Notes: a model not told the origin generated them from the letters alone. Numbered from the stretch's first letter, positions 47,901 through 59,645 are shown. The stretch: 64,000 nucleotides of DNA from Pelodera strongyloides (GCA_036852015.1 JAANDG010000462.1:1-64000), one strand, 5' to 3'. Program-made: numbers and translations.

Positions 47901-50900
47901 GGTTCTCAAGTGTTCCTTGATAAATACTGATACATTCCCCCATTCGTCGTCATTATTATTCTTAAGCAGTATTTCTCTTTTGTATGTTGACAAACTCATG
48001 CACCCTACTAACTTAGTCCACTTTTTTTTACTTCTCGCCATTCTATACAAAATAGTTCCACAGTAGCTGAGTATCCATTGTAGTTGCTTATTACTCAGTT
48101 TATTTGCAGCTTGCCTTATTTTGTTGTAGATTGTAACCGTAGACATACAACCGCAAAGTCCCTAATGGGGTCTCGATGTATGGCAAAAACAGCGCATTTT
48201 GCTTCCAAGTATCAATTGTGCATCTCGTGTACGATTTTGCATACACCTTTGAAAGTTAGAAAATGCACCATTGCTAATACTAGAGGAGGCGAAAATGCAC
48301 AGTTTATGCACGCTCGAAAAAAATAGTCCTGGGGCTACCGCCGCGGGACCATTTTTTGGCGGCCTGTAGATGTTCTCGTGTAGTGCCAATCTACGGTAAT
48401 TAAAGCCATACTTGGAAGCAAAAATCGGCAATTTTTGCCATACATCGAGTCCCCATAAGTTTACTTAACTGCTGTTCGTAACGTTTAGAAGTTATTGATA
48501 TGAATAATTATGTTGTATAGTATTGTGTAGAGACTTATATTGATCTTTTGCTAGCAGTCTATTTCATTAATATTATGAAAATAAGTTCCTAAAGTTTGAT
48601 CAATTCGCAGTCTATTTCGAGTTATTTTTAATGGTTTAAAATGTTTTGCTTTCATTTTATTTTATTCTATCAATGTTGAATTAATAAAATTATTTTATCG
48701 CTTTTGTATGATATTTTTTATAGATTGTGAAGTGGGCGGGGCAAGGGGAGGAGCCTAATGGCTGGTGTAACCGCGTAGAGCGCCGCGAACTTACCCGCAT
48801 AGTGCGCCGCGCACTAACCCGCGTAGAGCGCCGCCGACTTTCCCGCATAGTGCGCTGCAGTCATACCCGCGCAGAGCGCCGCTCACTTTCCCGCCTTGTG
48901 CGCCTCTGCAAAAGCGCACAAGGCGGGATGGTACGCGGCGCTCTGCGCGGGTGAAGACCAGAGATCCACGACCATATTCTTGTATACAAATCTATAAACT
49001 AAAAGACATTAATCCATTTATTTATTCAATTGCAACACTATTTTAGCAATTGTCAACCCAAACCACTGCATCGAGGAGTACATAGACGACCGTGTGGATG
49101 TGGTTCTCTACGAAAGATTCTTCAATTTCGAAATTGCCGTCGGAAATTATTTGGTGAGTTTTTCTTGTACATTCCCAAGAGTTTTGTAAAGTGTAGTGTT
49201 TTGGGAAATAAACATTTAAACATTTGTATGACTTATTCAGTCAACATGTAAAGTCTAACGATGCGACAAAATTTTAATAATAAAAAATAAAAATAACAAG
49301 AAGATGTTATGAGTAATACAGGTGAATTGTGATGAAACCATAGAATAACTTTCATACCTAAATACTTAGTGATGGTATAAAATACAAATAGTATAATAAT
49401 TGTTAAGAACAAATACGGTTTTTTTAGGTGAAAAACACTCCATATGGGCGTCAGTTTGCCATGGATTTGGCTAATTTTGAATTCCGTAAGCCTCAAGTTG
49501 GATTTGGAAATTCAGAAAACGGAGTTTTACATGTGAGTTCTCTTTTAGTAATTTGTTTCTGTACGCAATGACATTGCCATGCCGTAAACATACAATTGAA
49601 CACAACACTACTTAGATATTACTTAGATTCAGGCTCAGATAGGCTGAGATTTTGGTCTTTTGGATACAACTATTAGGCGTCCATTGTGTCCACCCACTAA
49701 CCACGCCGCTATCTTTCTACCTACACTAGAATAAAAATAAGCAGCACTTATTGAAGGCTGATTGTGAGAAGACGTATTCTTATTGACTTAAACCATTGTG
49801 CATATAAAAATATTTCAGATGCTCGTAATGGAAAAGGTCTTAGGCGAGACTGCAAAACCAGAAATCGATATGTGCAATAGGATTTGGCTTCAGTCAAAGG
49901 ACTACGACACATACATGGCTTTTGTGCAATGCACCAAAATTGTATTAGGTAATGTGCATTTTTTGAAAAAGCATTGTCGATATCGTATTGTATTACTGGG
50001 CAGCTGGCGCACATGCTGTGTATTCCACATGTTTACACTCTCTGGTTCGCGCAGTAATATGGCAAGTCATGGTTTGCAGGCTCCTCGCATACTTGTGGCG
50101 CACCGCTCTCTGCCTGGATATGCGGCGCTTATTTTTCTTGGGGATCGCCCAAAGATCCTATCCATTGTTTCGTTGACTTGTTTCAGGCGCGAATCGCTTC
50201 TGGCCTGGAAAGATACGAATCCACAGAAGAGGGCATAGTTTCGTGAGGGATGGACATCTGACCACTGACAAGTTAGTATCTATATGCTCTCCAAAATATT
50301 GTTCGAAACCGGCAGGTAACATAGGTCTTCTTTTATTTTATTCCTATCCGTTCAAGTCTCATGTTTTTGAAAATCCATACATTGATAAACTTCAAACCCT
50401 CCGGTGAGGCACGTTAGGGCTGATTTTATTAATATTATTGCATAGGTTTTCGTGGACCTTGTTGACTGCGAATCCATATATCATACATCGATTGCGGCGA
50501 AATTATAGCCTAAAATGGTTATTCCATGTATACGTGCATCATTTGCTTGGTTTCTAGAATTCGCATATCTGTATACATATTATTAGTAATCAAATTGCAG
50601 ATTCTGTGCAGCTGACTTCATGTTCCACGGTTGGAAAGCGCAGAATGTGGACATTTTGGGATGGAAATCCACATTTACGGTAATATTTTTATCGATAATT
50701 AGTACTTTGAAACACATCGAGTATCCCAGAATTCTTACGCAGATTATTCTTATGCAAATGAACATAACTTAAAAAAAATCGAGCTAAATTCGAGTAACTT
50801 AGCATAAATGTACAATTCAATTGTCGGCAATGCGTTCCAAAAACTGGCCGGTATTTCGCTTTAAAGGGACAGGCTCATCAAAGTAAACCTATGTTTATGA

Positions 50901-51887
50901 TATGTTCTTAATTACTATAAAGTATTCTTATTACAATATAACAAACCAGATTTCACCTACATTTACCCTGGGGAACTTTTTCCGATGAGCTCATCGTATA
51001 TGTATAAAGTAAAACTGCAGATTTCAAAGCTGCATATGCAAATTTTGATCACATTCAAATTTCACTATAAATAATTTCCATAGACAGATTTGATATCTGC
51101 AGTCTTACGGTATGAATTTGTGATGAGCGCATCGGAACAAGTTTCCCAGGGTGAATGTAGGTGAAATTTGGTTTGTATATATTGTAATAAAAATGCTTTA
51201 TAATCATGATGAATTATGAACGTGTCGTAAATATAGGTTTACTTTGATGGGGCTGTCCCTTTAAGCACTTATACCTGTAAACATTTCTTCCTTTCGTTTT
51301 ATTTCCGTTACAATTTCACAACCGGCAACAACACAAACTGACATTGTGAACACACCAAATTTTGAGAGATATGTTTAAAAATAGGCACCTACAGTAGTTT
51401 TGAAATTTGTTCAACTAAATAAAGTATTTAAGCGTATCTTGAACCCAGCAGAGTGTGGTCAAGGACTAAATGGTTGGCCATATCGACCCGACTATAATGT
51501 CACCGTTGAAAAGGTAAACATTTGAAGTTGGACTTTGAAGTTGAAGATGAATTTGATACCTTTTTTTTCGTTTTATTTTTCAAATTTATAAAGTGCCACC
51601 TACTGGATAGTACACCCGTGAACAGGACTTAGCTCCCGTTCCGCAATAAAGATTTTGGTAAGTGCTGATAGCTGGTCTCCCTTATAGGACTCTCTACAGT
51701 CCAAGCTTGCATCCATTTACTATTCTTAATGTTATAGATTCGAGAAATTTTCGAAGGTCACGAGCGTTCTGGTATCTCCGGATATCCCCAAGCTGGGCGG
51801 AAGATCCCATGGCTAACGGTTGGAGACGTCTCCGCCTGCTTCCCACATTGTGAAAATGGAATTAATGAATACAACATCGTATTCTAA
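44974..51887 (+). CDS. DUF273 glycosyltransferase-like protein 1
   Basis: Eleven exons: 44974-45218, 45831-45908, 46067-46187, 46392-46479, 49047-49153, 49428-49532, 49819-49948, 50187-50271, 50601-50679, 51433-51513, 51738-51887; phases close to 422 residues. A short cytoplasmic tail and one hydrophobic segment (about residues 10-30) predict a type II Golgi/ER membrane protein, followed by a charged stem. Family marks are LDADTG with a DxD-type D174-A-D176, then [27 protein letters not shown], a Gly-rich NSENGVLH, and FHGWK at 328-332. NVT/NYT sequons suggest lumenal glycosylation. DUF273 is, to my knowledge, a nematode family with a GT-A-like fold and unproven substrate; sugar transfer is inference. 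Intron 4 (2.57 kb) is filled with repeats. The exon 8 donor is GACAA|GTTAGT. Confidence 0.9.
45314..45577. mobile_element. MITE family C, copy 1 (intron 1)
   Basis: Ends AATGGGGTTTGCAAGTATGCC and its complement GGCATACTTGCAAACCCCATT, with inner arms sharing GATACTTGCAAGGAAAA. It lies in intron 1 of DUF273 gene 1. Relative at 48163-48457. Confidence 0.85.
45600..45745. mobile_element. Palindromic element related to family B
   Basis: Arms CGGTTTTTGAAACGTATG and CATACGTTTCAAAACCGG flank about 100 bases with internal complementarity. The arms resemble family B (GGTTTTTGAAACGCAT) but the TTAA ends are not evident, so it is a diverged or truncated relative. Confidence 0.6.
46630..46885. repeat. 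GC-rich tandem repeat in DUF273 intron 4
   Basis: About five imperfect copies of a unit containing GCGCGCATACTTTCCCGCAT, interspersed with AGAGCGCCGC. Related units recur at 48765-48955 in the same intron. Confidence 0.85.
46886..47822. other. Intron 4 filler with a coding-like scrap
   Basis: AT-rich. Around 47215-47330 there is a less AT-rich patch that reads KAYVCIP and, after a stop, [18 protein letters not shown] in another frame; it looks like a decayed coding fragment. No transposase family could be assigned. Confidence 0.35.
47823..48146 (-). CDS. Antisense ORF within DUF273 intron 4
   Basis: A 107-codon ATG-to-stop minus-strand ORF. The peptide is protein-like, with charged and aromatic residues in plausible proportion ([48 protein letters not shown]). 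Its ATG lies just outside the MITE at 48163-48457. No domain is recognised. It may be a fragment of a mobile-element protein or a nested gene; chance is not excluded. Confidence 0.35.
   Translation of the reverse strand: MSTVTIYNKIRQAANKLSNKQLQWILSYCGTILYRMARSKKKWTKLVGCMSLSTYKREILLKNNNDDEWGNVSVFIKEHLRTPKTTAAARRLLEAPNFAELEALALC
48163..48457. mobile_element. MITE family C, copy 2 (intron 4)
   Basis: Ends TAATGGGGTCTCGATGTATGG and CCATACATCGAGTCCCCAT, with the centre sharing CTGTAGAT-TCTCGTGTAGTGCC with copy 1. 295 bases, no ORF. Confidence 0.85.
48765..48955. repeat. GC-rich tandem repeat, second block
   Basis: Units like CGCGTAGAGCGCCGC followed by a ~15-base spacer with ACTTTCCCGCAT. The last copies are inverted (GGCGCTCTGCGCGGGT), giving a foldback end. 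The unit type is the same as at 46630-46885. Confidence 0.85.
50703..50864. mobile_element. MITE family B, partial copy (intron 9)
   Basis: It carries a right end identical in style to other family B copies (CTGGCCGGTATTTCGCTTTAA) and a left arm TTTGAAACACATCGAGTA without its terminal part. It shares its terminal TTAA with the family A element that follows. Confidence 0.8.
50861..51264. mobile_element. Palindromic MITE, family A (intron 9)
   Basis: 404 bases with ends TTAAAGGGACAGGCTCATCA and GATGGGGCTGTCCCTTTAA; arms share AGTAAACCTAT and CACCTACATT. It starts exactly at the end of the preceding family B copy. Confidence 0.9.
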
Positions 51888-53218
51888 TTTATTTCAAGAT
51901 TACTGTAGCTCGAACAGAGAAATTCTTTCGCTCTTGTTTACGATCTAAAACTGGAACGCTGTGAATTCTTTGTTGTTAATTAAATAATGCTTGTCACTAG
52001 TGATACATAGGAAACATACATAGGAAACTATTTGTGCGTTCTTCGGATATGGTGAAAATGAGCTCTATTTTTCAATGGTTAGGTAAAAATATAATATATA
52101 ATGTTACGCAAACACATACATATCGCGCGAATATTCATTAAAGCGAAATAACAGCCGGTTTTTGAAACGCACCTCAAATATCCGCATTCTTATGCAATTA
52201 TGCTAAAAGGGGTCTATTGGGGTCTATTGTTTATTCAAATTTACGCTCATTTGCATATGAAGCATAAGAAAGCAGCGAGTACACGATGCGTTTCAAAAAC
52301 CGGCCAGTATTTCTCTTTAACACTGCTGCATAATACAAATGTATATCGTGTATAGTAGTGCAATTACTCTCCTTGCCAAAATGTCTTTGCGGGTATAATA
52401 TGGTTATGTGTTTAATAAATTATTTATGTTATTCGATCTGTTTAAATTTCCATTGCAAATTATTTGTTCTGCATGCAATCATATAAAATCAGTAAGGAAA
52501 AAGTTCACGCTAATCCGTACTCACTACGAAGTGAATTGGAGGCAAAGAATTTTATATATGAAAAACAGAAATCACCTAAAGAACGCATAATGAGATGTAC
52601 GGACATATGAAGGCATGAAGTACTAAGACGTCGCGTTGTGTCCCATATTACTACATATTGATATGGATCCTCTTAGCCGAAACCACATGTGACTGCAGTT
52701 AAATGCGGTAGCTGAACATGGACACTATCGAACGCAAACACACGCATAAATTGTGTATGACCAGTGAATAATGACCAGTGATAATCATCTGAAAAGAATA
52801 TAAGTGTATAAGTACTATGATACTGTTTCTACTGATGAGAGTCAAATGTAAGGCAGTGTACCCGTTCACGGTCCTGCTAGGGTATTCATTATTTCCTTTT
52901 GTTTTTGTCGTAGCCATTCTTTGATCTCTTTCTTCTGACTTATTAAAATAATATTTTTTTTTTACAGATTTTTGTGGTCCCTAGACTTAGACTCTCTGTT
53001 TTGACTAGTGACACATTGTTGCGTTTCGTTTTTATTGACCGTTGTATCGATATGGTCTACTGAAAAGGCAAGAAAGCAACGAATTTTCTTTGTATATTTT
53101 TGTTGGTTTTTCATATTAGTGTTCAAAATACTGAATTCCTCCCCATAAGCTTGTAATTTTTGATGCATACATTGCAATGTTGTGCTAAAAATATTTCACA
53201 TCTCTTACCTTCTCTAGG
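51888..53218. other. Spacer between DUF273 paralogues, with MITE
   Basis: It contains the complete family B copy at 52138-52320 and otherwise AT-rich DNA. Minus ORFs at 52917-52699 and 53177-52962 have no support. The spacing (1.3 kb) is too long for a typical nematode operon. Confidence 0.5.
52138..52320. mobile_element. Palindromic MITE, family B, copy 2
   Basis: 183 bases, ends TTAAAGCGAAATAACAGCCG and CGGCCAGTATTTCTCTTTAA, with the centre sharing GGGGTCTATTG and AGCATAAG with 16979-17163. Confidence 0.9.
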
Positions 53219-56103
53219 ATGGTTCGAAGGAATTATGAAAAAGGGCTCCGGCTAGTTCTGGGATTAATCGTTGTCGTTTTCGTGTACTATATCCTAATGA
53301 CTCACATTCGCTTACGGGAACTTCGGATGAAAGTGAAAAATAAGGAATATAAGGGAGCGGTAGGTGAAAATAAAGACTATACCCAGCTTCGGGACAATTT
53401 GCAAACTGGAGCGAAGCAAGAGATTTATCCGAAAAGGTTAGTTACAATTTCATCTCGTTGGATTTTATTCCAATGTGTTTTATACCACTGAAGGTGAACA
53501 AATAATTATAGGCATGTTCCTCTAATAATAATAAAACAAGTCTCACCCGCGCAAGGAAAGACCAATGACCACAATTTGAATAGAACTCTAGTGCCGCTCT
53601 TTCTCCATGAACCACATAATTTTAGTGTGGGGATTATTAATAAACAATGCAGTTTGTCTGCAAGTATTTAGCGTAACTCCTTGTTATTTCATGAAACGAA
53701 TTCACGTAAGTTATTCTTCGCCTCTCTCAATGTGGACGTGGGCGTAGTGGCGTTATTATAATTACTTACATGCAAGAAGATAATGGTAAATAAATTATCG
53801 GGGAACAGGATTTTCGACTTTTAACCCTTGAAATTTCAGAAATAACATGGGTGAATGCTCCCCAAGATACGGAAATATCACCGTGTTTGTGATGCACGCA
53901 TGGGATAGTATGAAAACGTGGGTCATTTATGATGTTGTGTTTGAATTGTATTTATGCACTTAAAAAAATGCTAAATGGTACTTCAATAATAAAAAAGTAC
54001 AATATGGATATTGTCGAGAAAGCTCCGACACAATACAACATTACTTATTGCAGAGATGTTTATGGTTTCAGACACTACGGTATGGCGCAGAGCACACTTC
54101 ATTGTTATTTGAAGGGTACAAACTACACTTATATTTCTGTGAATACCGATTACGATCCCCGCACCGTTGAAAGATGTTATCAGAATAAAGAGGTTGGTAA
54201 TATTTGAGTTTGAAGTTTAAGTTGTTAGGAGTTGAATACGTAGCGAATTCATCTTCAAAAAGACAAAGGAAATAACAAGAAATTTCCAGATCAATTTCCG
54301 TAAGCACTGTGCAGTGGCCGTTTATTTGGAGGACAATCCACTTATTGATTGGATGTTGGTTTTGGACGCGGATACTGGTCAGTTCAGATATTATGTTATT
54401 TAGATAAAAAAGCGAAGCAGAAAACAGTAGGCAGCTCGGCGCGTTGAAGCAAACAGGGAATACTTTCTTTCCCATTTATTTTTCTCTAACTTTCAGCCGT
54501 TGTCAATCCAAATCATTGTATCGAGGAGTACATCGATGACCGTGTTGATGTAATTCTCTACGAAAGATTTTTCAATTTCGAAATCGCAGTTGGAAACTAT
54601 TTGGTGAGTATAAAACAGAAGTTGCATGGAAAAAGAAAAGAAAACGATATGCATAACTGTTGTGGATTTTTGCTCGTAATATTGAACCACAAAGCTGGCC
54701 CCAGTAGTAGTGTTTTTATATGACAAAGTATGATTATTGTTAGGTGAAAAACACTGCTTATGGACGTCAGTTTGCCATGGATTTGGCTAATTTTGAATTT
54801 CGAAGGCCGCAGCTTCCTTTTGGAAACTCCGAAAATGGGGTTTTGCATGTAAGTTTTGGTTCTATACTGGTAATCTAATCATCATCAACATACACTGCAT
54901 AGCCTGATTTCTTCTGGCTCTTTTTCAAAAGCCAATCATTTCTATCTTAAATTAGTGTAAATACAGATGCTTGTAATGGAGAAGGTCTTGGGCGAGACTG
55001 CAAAACCAGAAGTCGATATGTGCAATAAAATATGGCTTCAGTCAAAGGACTACGATACCTATATGGCTTTTGTGCAGTGTAACAAGATGGTGTTGGGTAG
55101 GAACCCTCCTTTAGATTAATATTTCCATTAAATATTTACGGATTACTCTATGTGAGTGTGTTTTCTTATCTTTCTACTGACAAAGAAAAGGATCGAACTT
55201 TAGTTGGATGGGCCAGGATCCTAAACACTAGCCTCTATACTACATAGCTTCCAGGCGCCAATCGTTTCTGGCCTGGCAAGATACGAATCCACCGGAGAGC
55301 ACACAGTTTTGTGAGGGACGGAGACCTAACTGGTGATAGGTACACATTTTAGAACCATATATTTTATTGTTTCTGAATTACTGACTGGCGCACTTTTTCT
55401 TCAGATACTATACACTTCACGCTCTTACGGTAGCTTCCTAGGGAAAACAATATTTCAAATAAATGTTTTTTTTAGGTTCTGCGAAATCGATTTTATGTTC
55501 CATGGTTGGAAGGGCCAGAATGTGAACGTTTCTGGCTGGGAGTCACCCTTTTCTGTAAGTTTCATATAAAAATTGTTGTATCCTTTGTTAGCGCGATAGC
55601 GCTAACAAAGGATACAACAATAGCGCTAACATAGTTTGGGTTTTGCTATTGAGCTCGTACGTAGTCCAAAACTATAGTTCAACCGGAATTTGCTTAATGA
55701 ACAAAAAATATATAAAAAATAATTTAGCGCAAATTAAACCCAGCGGAGTGTGGTCAAAGTCTAAGTGGATGGCCGTACCGGCACAGTTACAATGTCACCG
55801 TACAACAGGTAACTCTGCTAGTTGTTGTGATTTATTATAATTGAATAGTGATTTATTATAATTGTATAGCTATATATTTTGACGCAGTTATACAGGCATT
55901 CAAACCCACAGAATTAGGTGGTTTCATTCTTATTATATTGTTATTTATTTCAGATTGGGGAAACCTTTAAAGGGTACGAGGTGGCTGGCGTAACTGGGTA
56001 TCCAAGAGCTGGTCAGAAGATCCCTTGGTTAACAGTCGGGGACGTCTCTGCATGCTTCCCTCACTGTGAACCTGACATCAACGAATACAATGCTGTGTTC
56101 TAA
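53219..56103 (+). CDS. DUF273 glycosyltransferase-like protein 2
   Basis: Eleven exons: 53219-53436, 53840-53917, 54072-54192, 54290-54377, 54497-54603, 54744-54848, 54967-55096, 55255-55339, 55476-55554, 55728-55808, 55954-56103, giving 413 residues. Exons 2-11 have exactly the sizes and phases of the upstream paralogue; only exon 1 differs (218 against 245 bases), in the stem region. One N-terminal membrane segment (about 10-30) predicts a type II lumenal protein. DxD-type D165-A-D167, [23 protein letters not shown] and FHGWK (319-323) are all kept, so both copies look catalytically intact if the family is enzymatic. Exon 11 lies within the right arm of the inverted duplication, so its 3' end exists a second time as the fragment at 6498-6812. 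Introns are compact (98-403 bases), unlike those of gene 1. Confidence 0.9.
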
Positions 56104-57566
56104 ATATGTCTCGATGTTTTCTAGAGTCTGCAATCCACTGCCAATAGATAAATTTATTTCACTATTTGATGATTTTTCCTTTGAGTTGAGAACATTTTGA
56201 ACCCAAATGACATAGAGGGGGAACTATTGAACCGTTCCGAGAGTGCACGTTGAACCTATTGAAAGGTGAAGGACTTGCGTATTAAGGTTGCATGTAAGGC
56301 GCAGATAGAGGGAGAAAGCAAATAGAGAGGAAGGGAGAAAGCTAGGAAATAAAAAGGGGTGAGAGGCAAAGAATGATGGGAGAGTCAGAGAGAGAATATA
56401 TTTTTTATATATTTACTATTGTTTACTGCTGTATTCATAGTTCAGTACTGCGACTATTTACAACAAAATTTCAATTCTACTCGGTCGAAATTTCGATTTT
56501 ATTGGTCTCGTGTGCACTTTCTCCCAAAACACCTAACGTGCGTCTACCACTGGTAGACCGCTCCCATTTCCAATTTGTTAGGCATACCAGAAGCGATTGG
56601 GAAATGAATACCAAAATGCCTCTCCCAGAGTGGCGCGAGAAAACGGGCTAATGGAACTAATACCATTATAACCTTTGAAGTTTAAAAGATATGGCTATAG
56701 CGAAACACTCTAAGAAAGATATAGGAACAGATAAACAAAATATAAAAACACTTTTTTCTTAGAATAGGGTTTGTTTCTTCGGTTCGACGTATTTTAATAA
56801 TTTTTCTGGGTCATAAGAATTTTTTTCATTATCTTTCATTCAGAAAATGCTAAGTGATTTTTAGCCGGTGACACGAAACCGATACAAGCGTTCCAAACTA
56901 CAATTAATCGTTGATTGCACTCAGTTGTAAGTTAATTGCCCGAATTATCGCCTTTCACTAAAAGACTTAACCAACCTAAGGCTAATTGCCCGACGCGGTT
57001 AATTGAATGGGCTGCAAATGACCACTGAAAGACAAGTACCTAGCTAATTGCCCTACGCGGGTAATTGAATGGATTGAAAATGACAAATGACACCTCTAAT
57101 TCGCGTAATCGAGATTTATGATGCTGATTCTTTGACCCGTTTTATTTTATTAGTTGCTGTATTAGTAAAACTATTTTAGTTAGTACTCCAGTATTACTAT
57201 CACTATTTGTTTGGGTTTTCACGATTGGATGCTCCTAGTTTCAGTTTGTGTTATTAATTTCTTGAAACGTATCTCGCTGGGCGCAATGCCTCAAGTCATT
57301 CCTGTACGCCTTTTCATCCACGCCACCAAAACACGAAAAATTAGCATAATCATGAGACATGCAAATTTGACGCTTGTTAGACATCCCAACCAGTTTCGCA
57401 CAGTTGTCTTCAGCAGACGGGTGCGCTCCCTCTCTCACTTTACCTTTTACTGTATAGTGTCATTGTCATACTGGTAGGTGCCCCTACTCTTTCTTATCTT
57501 CCCAGTACTAAATTCTTTATTCGTTATGTTTTCGTATATTATTCTTTGTGTAATATTCACTTTTAG
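56104..57566. other. Right-arm DNA with short tandem duplication
   Basis: No firm gene. About 56985-57085 holds two copies of a ~75-base unit containing AATTGCCC-ACGCGG-TAATTGAATGG, also present in the left arm split by the two insertions. An ORF at 57211-57477 is partly shared with the left arm but has no recognisable domain. Confidence 0.5.
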
Positions 57567-58904
57567 TTTGACCACGTCTTCCAGGACGTCCTCGCTGAGT
57601 TCGTTGTCAAGGACGCGGGACAGCTCAAGGACTACGGAATACACGGTGGGCCTTTTCCATGTATACCAATGATTCAAGACGTGTACATACTCTGGGAAAT
57701 TTGCATATGATACGAATTTTCTTGTATCCTATTCCCATTTTTGGTACATAAGATAATCTCCTATGCAAATTTCGAAAGTAGGTACACCGTACACGACCTT
57801 AATGATATTAACATACCCTAAGTGAACACAATTGAACACAATTAATAGCTGAGATGTATCTTTGCTCTTGCATTTTCTTGAGCACTGGCAACTTTCGTAC
57901 CATAAAAACGTATGCAGTTATTTTGTTTTGCGTTTCTTTTCCCCGAAAACCTTCAAGCCTCTTTCGTTTCAACCCTAAGAATATTTTATTTGGAAAGTAT
58001 TTCTTCGAAAGTGGATTGTTTATATTCGCATGAGCTGTAGGTCTTTTATTCGTGCCCGTCCCTAACAGTATACTGGGCTTGTTCAGATAGACTAGCGATA
58101 CCGTAAGCCCGGCTCTGCTTAATTTCCCCAAGTTTTCCTAAGCGTTCAGTGCTTCGCTAATCAAAAGAATAACCGTGGGCTAATTCACGAATAGTAGTGA
58201 GTTCCCCAATTGATCGGGCCGGCCTAACTCGTGAGTACCGCAGTGCGCGCGTAGCGCAGTGCGCGAGTACCGCACTAGGTGAGTACCCCAGTGCGAGTAA
58301 CGCAGTGGGCGAGTACCCTAGTGCGTGAGTACCGCAGTGCGCGACTAGCGCAGTGCGTGAGTACCGCAGTGCGCGAGTACCGCAGTAGGTGAGTACCCCA
58401 GTGCGAGTAACGCAGTGGGCGAGTACCCTAGTGCGCGAGTACCGCAGTGCGTGAGTTGCGCCGGCCTTGTACATTATTTTTATTTTTGAAGCACTTGGCT
58501 CTTGGGAAAACTTGCTTTTAGGAAGTTAGGATAAAAAACCTTTTGGTATTAAGTGGGAAGTTGGGTCTTGATTTACAGGTTATGCAACTAATTAGTAATT
58601 ACATTTAATTGGTTTAATTTGTTATCAATTTTCTCGATATCGTCATAATTCTGCAATTTTTCTTCTCGTTATACTTTTAGGAAAGTTCGATATATCGCTG
58701 GCGAACGGCAACGAGAAACGCACGGACTGCCTTGAGGAAAGAACGGAAACGCTGGCAGAAGGAACTGCTCGTGGGCCGGACACTTCGAGCAAACTGGACC
58801 TCTCTGCTACTCTTCTCCTGCTTCGCTCGGAGTCTGTCGAGCAAGGACAAGAAATACAGCTTGAACACTGTAACTACCACTTGAAAGGCGCTCCGAAGTA
58901 TTAA
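57567..58904 (+). CDS. Candidate two-exon gene fragment, unknown protein
   Basis: Exon A 57567-57645 follows TTTTAG and ends at CACG|GTGGGC; it reads FDHVFQDVLAEFVV then KDAGQLKDYGIH and leaves phase 1. Exon B 58681-58904 follows ACTTTTAG, accepts phase 1, and reads 73 further codons to TAA (ISLANGNEKRTDCLEERT, SSKLDLSATLLLLRSES, YHLKGAPKY). The matching phase supports the pairing. A 5' exon with the start codon was not found. The intron holds the minisatellite at 58226-58467. An alternative frame of exon B is also open, which lowers confidence. Differences from the left-arm copy are mostly non-synonymous, so selection is not evident. Family unknown. Confidence 0.35.
58226..58467. repeat. Minisatellite, inverted partner of 3483-3722
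   Basis: GCGAGTACCGCAGTGC-type units, the reverse complement of the left-arm array. Same number and order of variant units as far as I can follow, so no obvious unit gain or loss since the duplication. Confidence 0.9.
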
Positions 58905-58953
58905 AAGGTAAGTTCAATGCATTTTGTTGAAATATTCACGATTGTATGAGGCA

Positions 58954-59469
58954 ACTCCTCGCTTTCTCCCTTTCCTCTCACTCTCCCTCTATCACGCTCC
59001 CGCTCTTTCTCTCTCGGGTAAAAGCACCCCTAAGACTAACCTTACACTCAAGTTGTAATTTAGGGTGTCGGTGCCATGCCAGCAAACATGGAGAATTATG
59101 ACTACAACTACTCCATCATGAACAGGAAATCTAGCTCTTTCGTGCTCCTCTTCGACATGACAAGGACCATTTTTTCGCTCCACGTATGTCTCGCGGTCCC
59201 TTGAAATCCAGAATATAAAAGTACATTTCCAAGTACTCTGTTTCTCTGCCTCCTTTTTATTCCTTTTTGAATTCATACCATACACATATGTATGATAAGC
59301 TTTCTATTTCAGGCACATGGACCACGAAACAAGCTGAAGACGGCGAGCAATTTATCCTCCGAACTTCGTCGTCTACATCCTCTGCCTAGCCCTCTGCTGG
59401 ACGCGTCGTGAGCATTACAAGGTGCATGGACCACCCAGGAACAAAGGAGAACACATTCGAGGTGAGAAT
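58954..59469 (+). other. Unassigned DNA with weak exon candidates
   Basis: Beyond the duplication edge. A block at 59074-59193 opens at ATG and ends at a GTATGT donor in phase 0. An acceptor TTTCAG at about 59311 starts a 32-codon open stretch ending in TGA. Joined they would give about 68 residues of no known family. Support is splice-site plausibility only. Confidence 0.25.
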
Positions 59470-59582
59470 CTCTCTCTCTCTCTCTCTCACTCTCTCTCTC
59501 CATCTCTCTGTCTCTCTCTATCTCTCTCTTTCTCTATCTCTTTCTCTATCTCTCTCTGACTCTTCTCTCTCTCTCTCTCTCT

Positions 59583-59645
<63 letters not shown>

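Larger units (their letters stand above)
55769..58953 (+). repeat. Right arm of the large inverted duplication
   Basis: Partner of 3063-6812 in opposite orientation. It begins inside DUF273 exon 10 and ends about 50 bases after the candidate exon at 58681-58904. It probably represents the source copy, because it is continuous with an intact DUF273 gene. A GA-rich ~190-base segment near 56250-56440 is not in the left arm. Confidence 0.9.
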
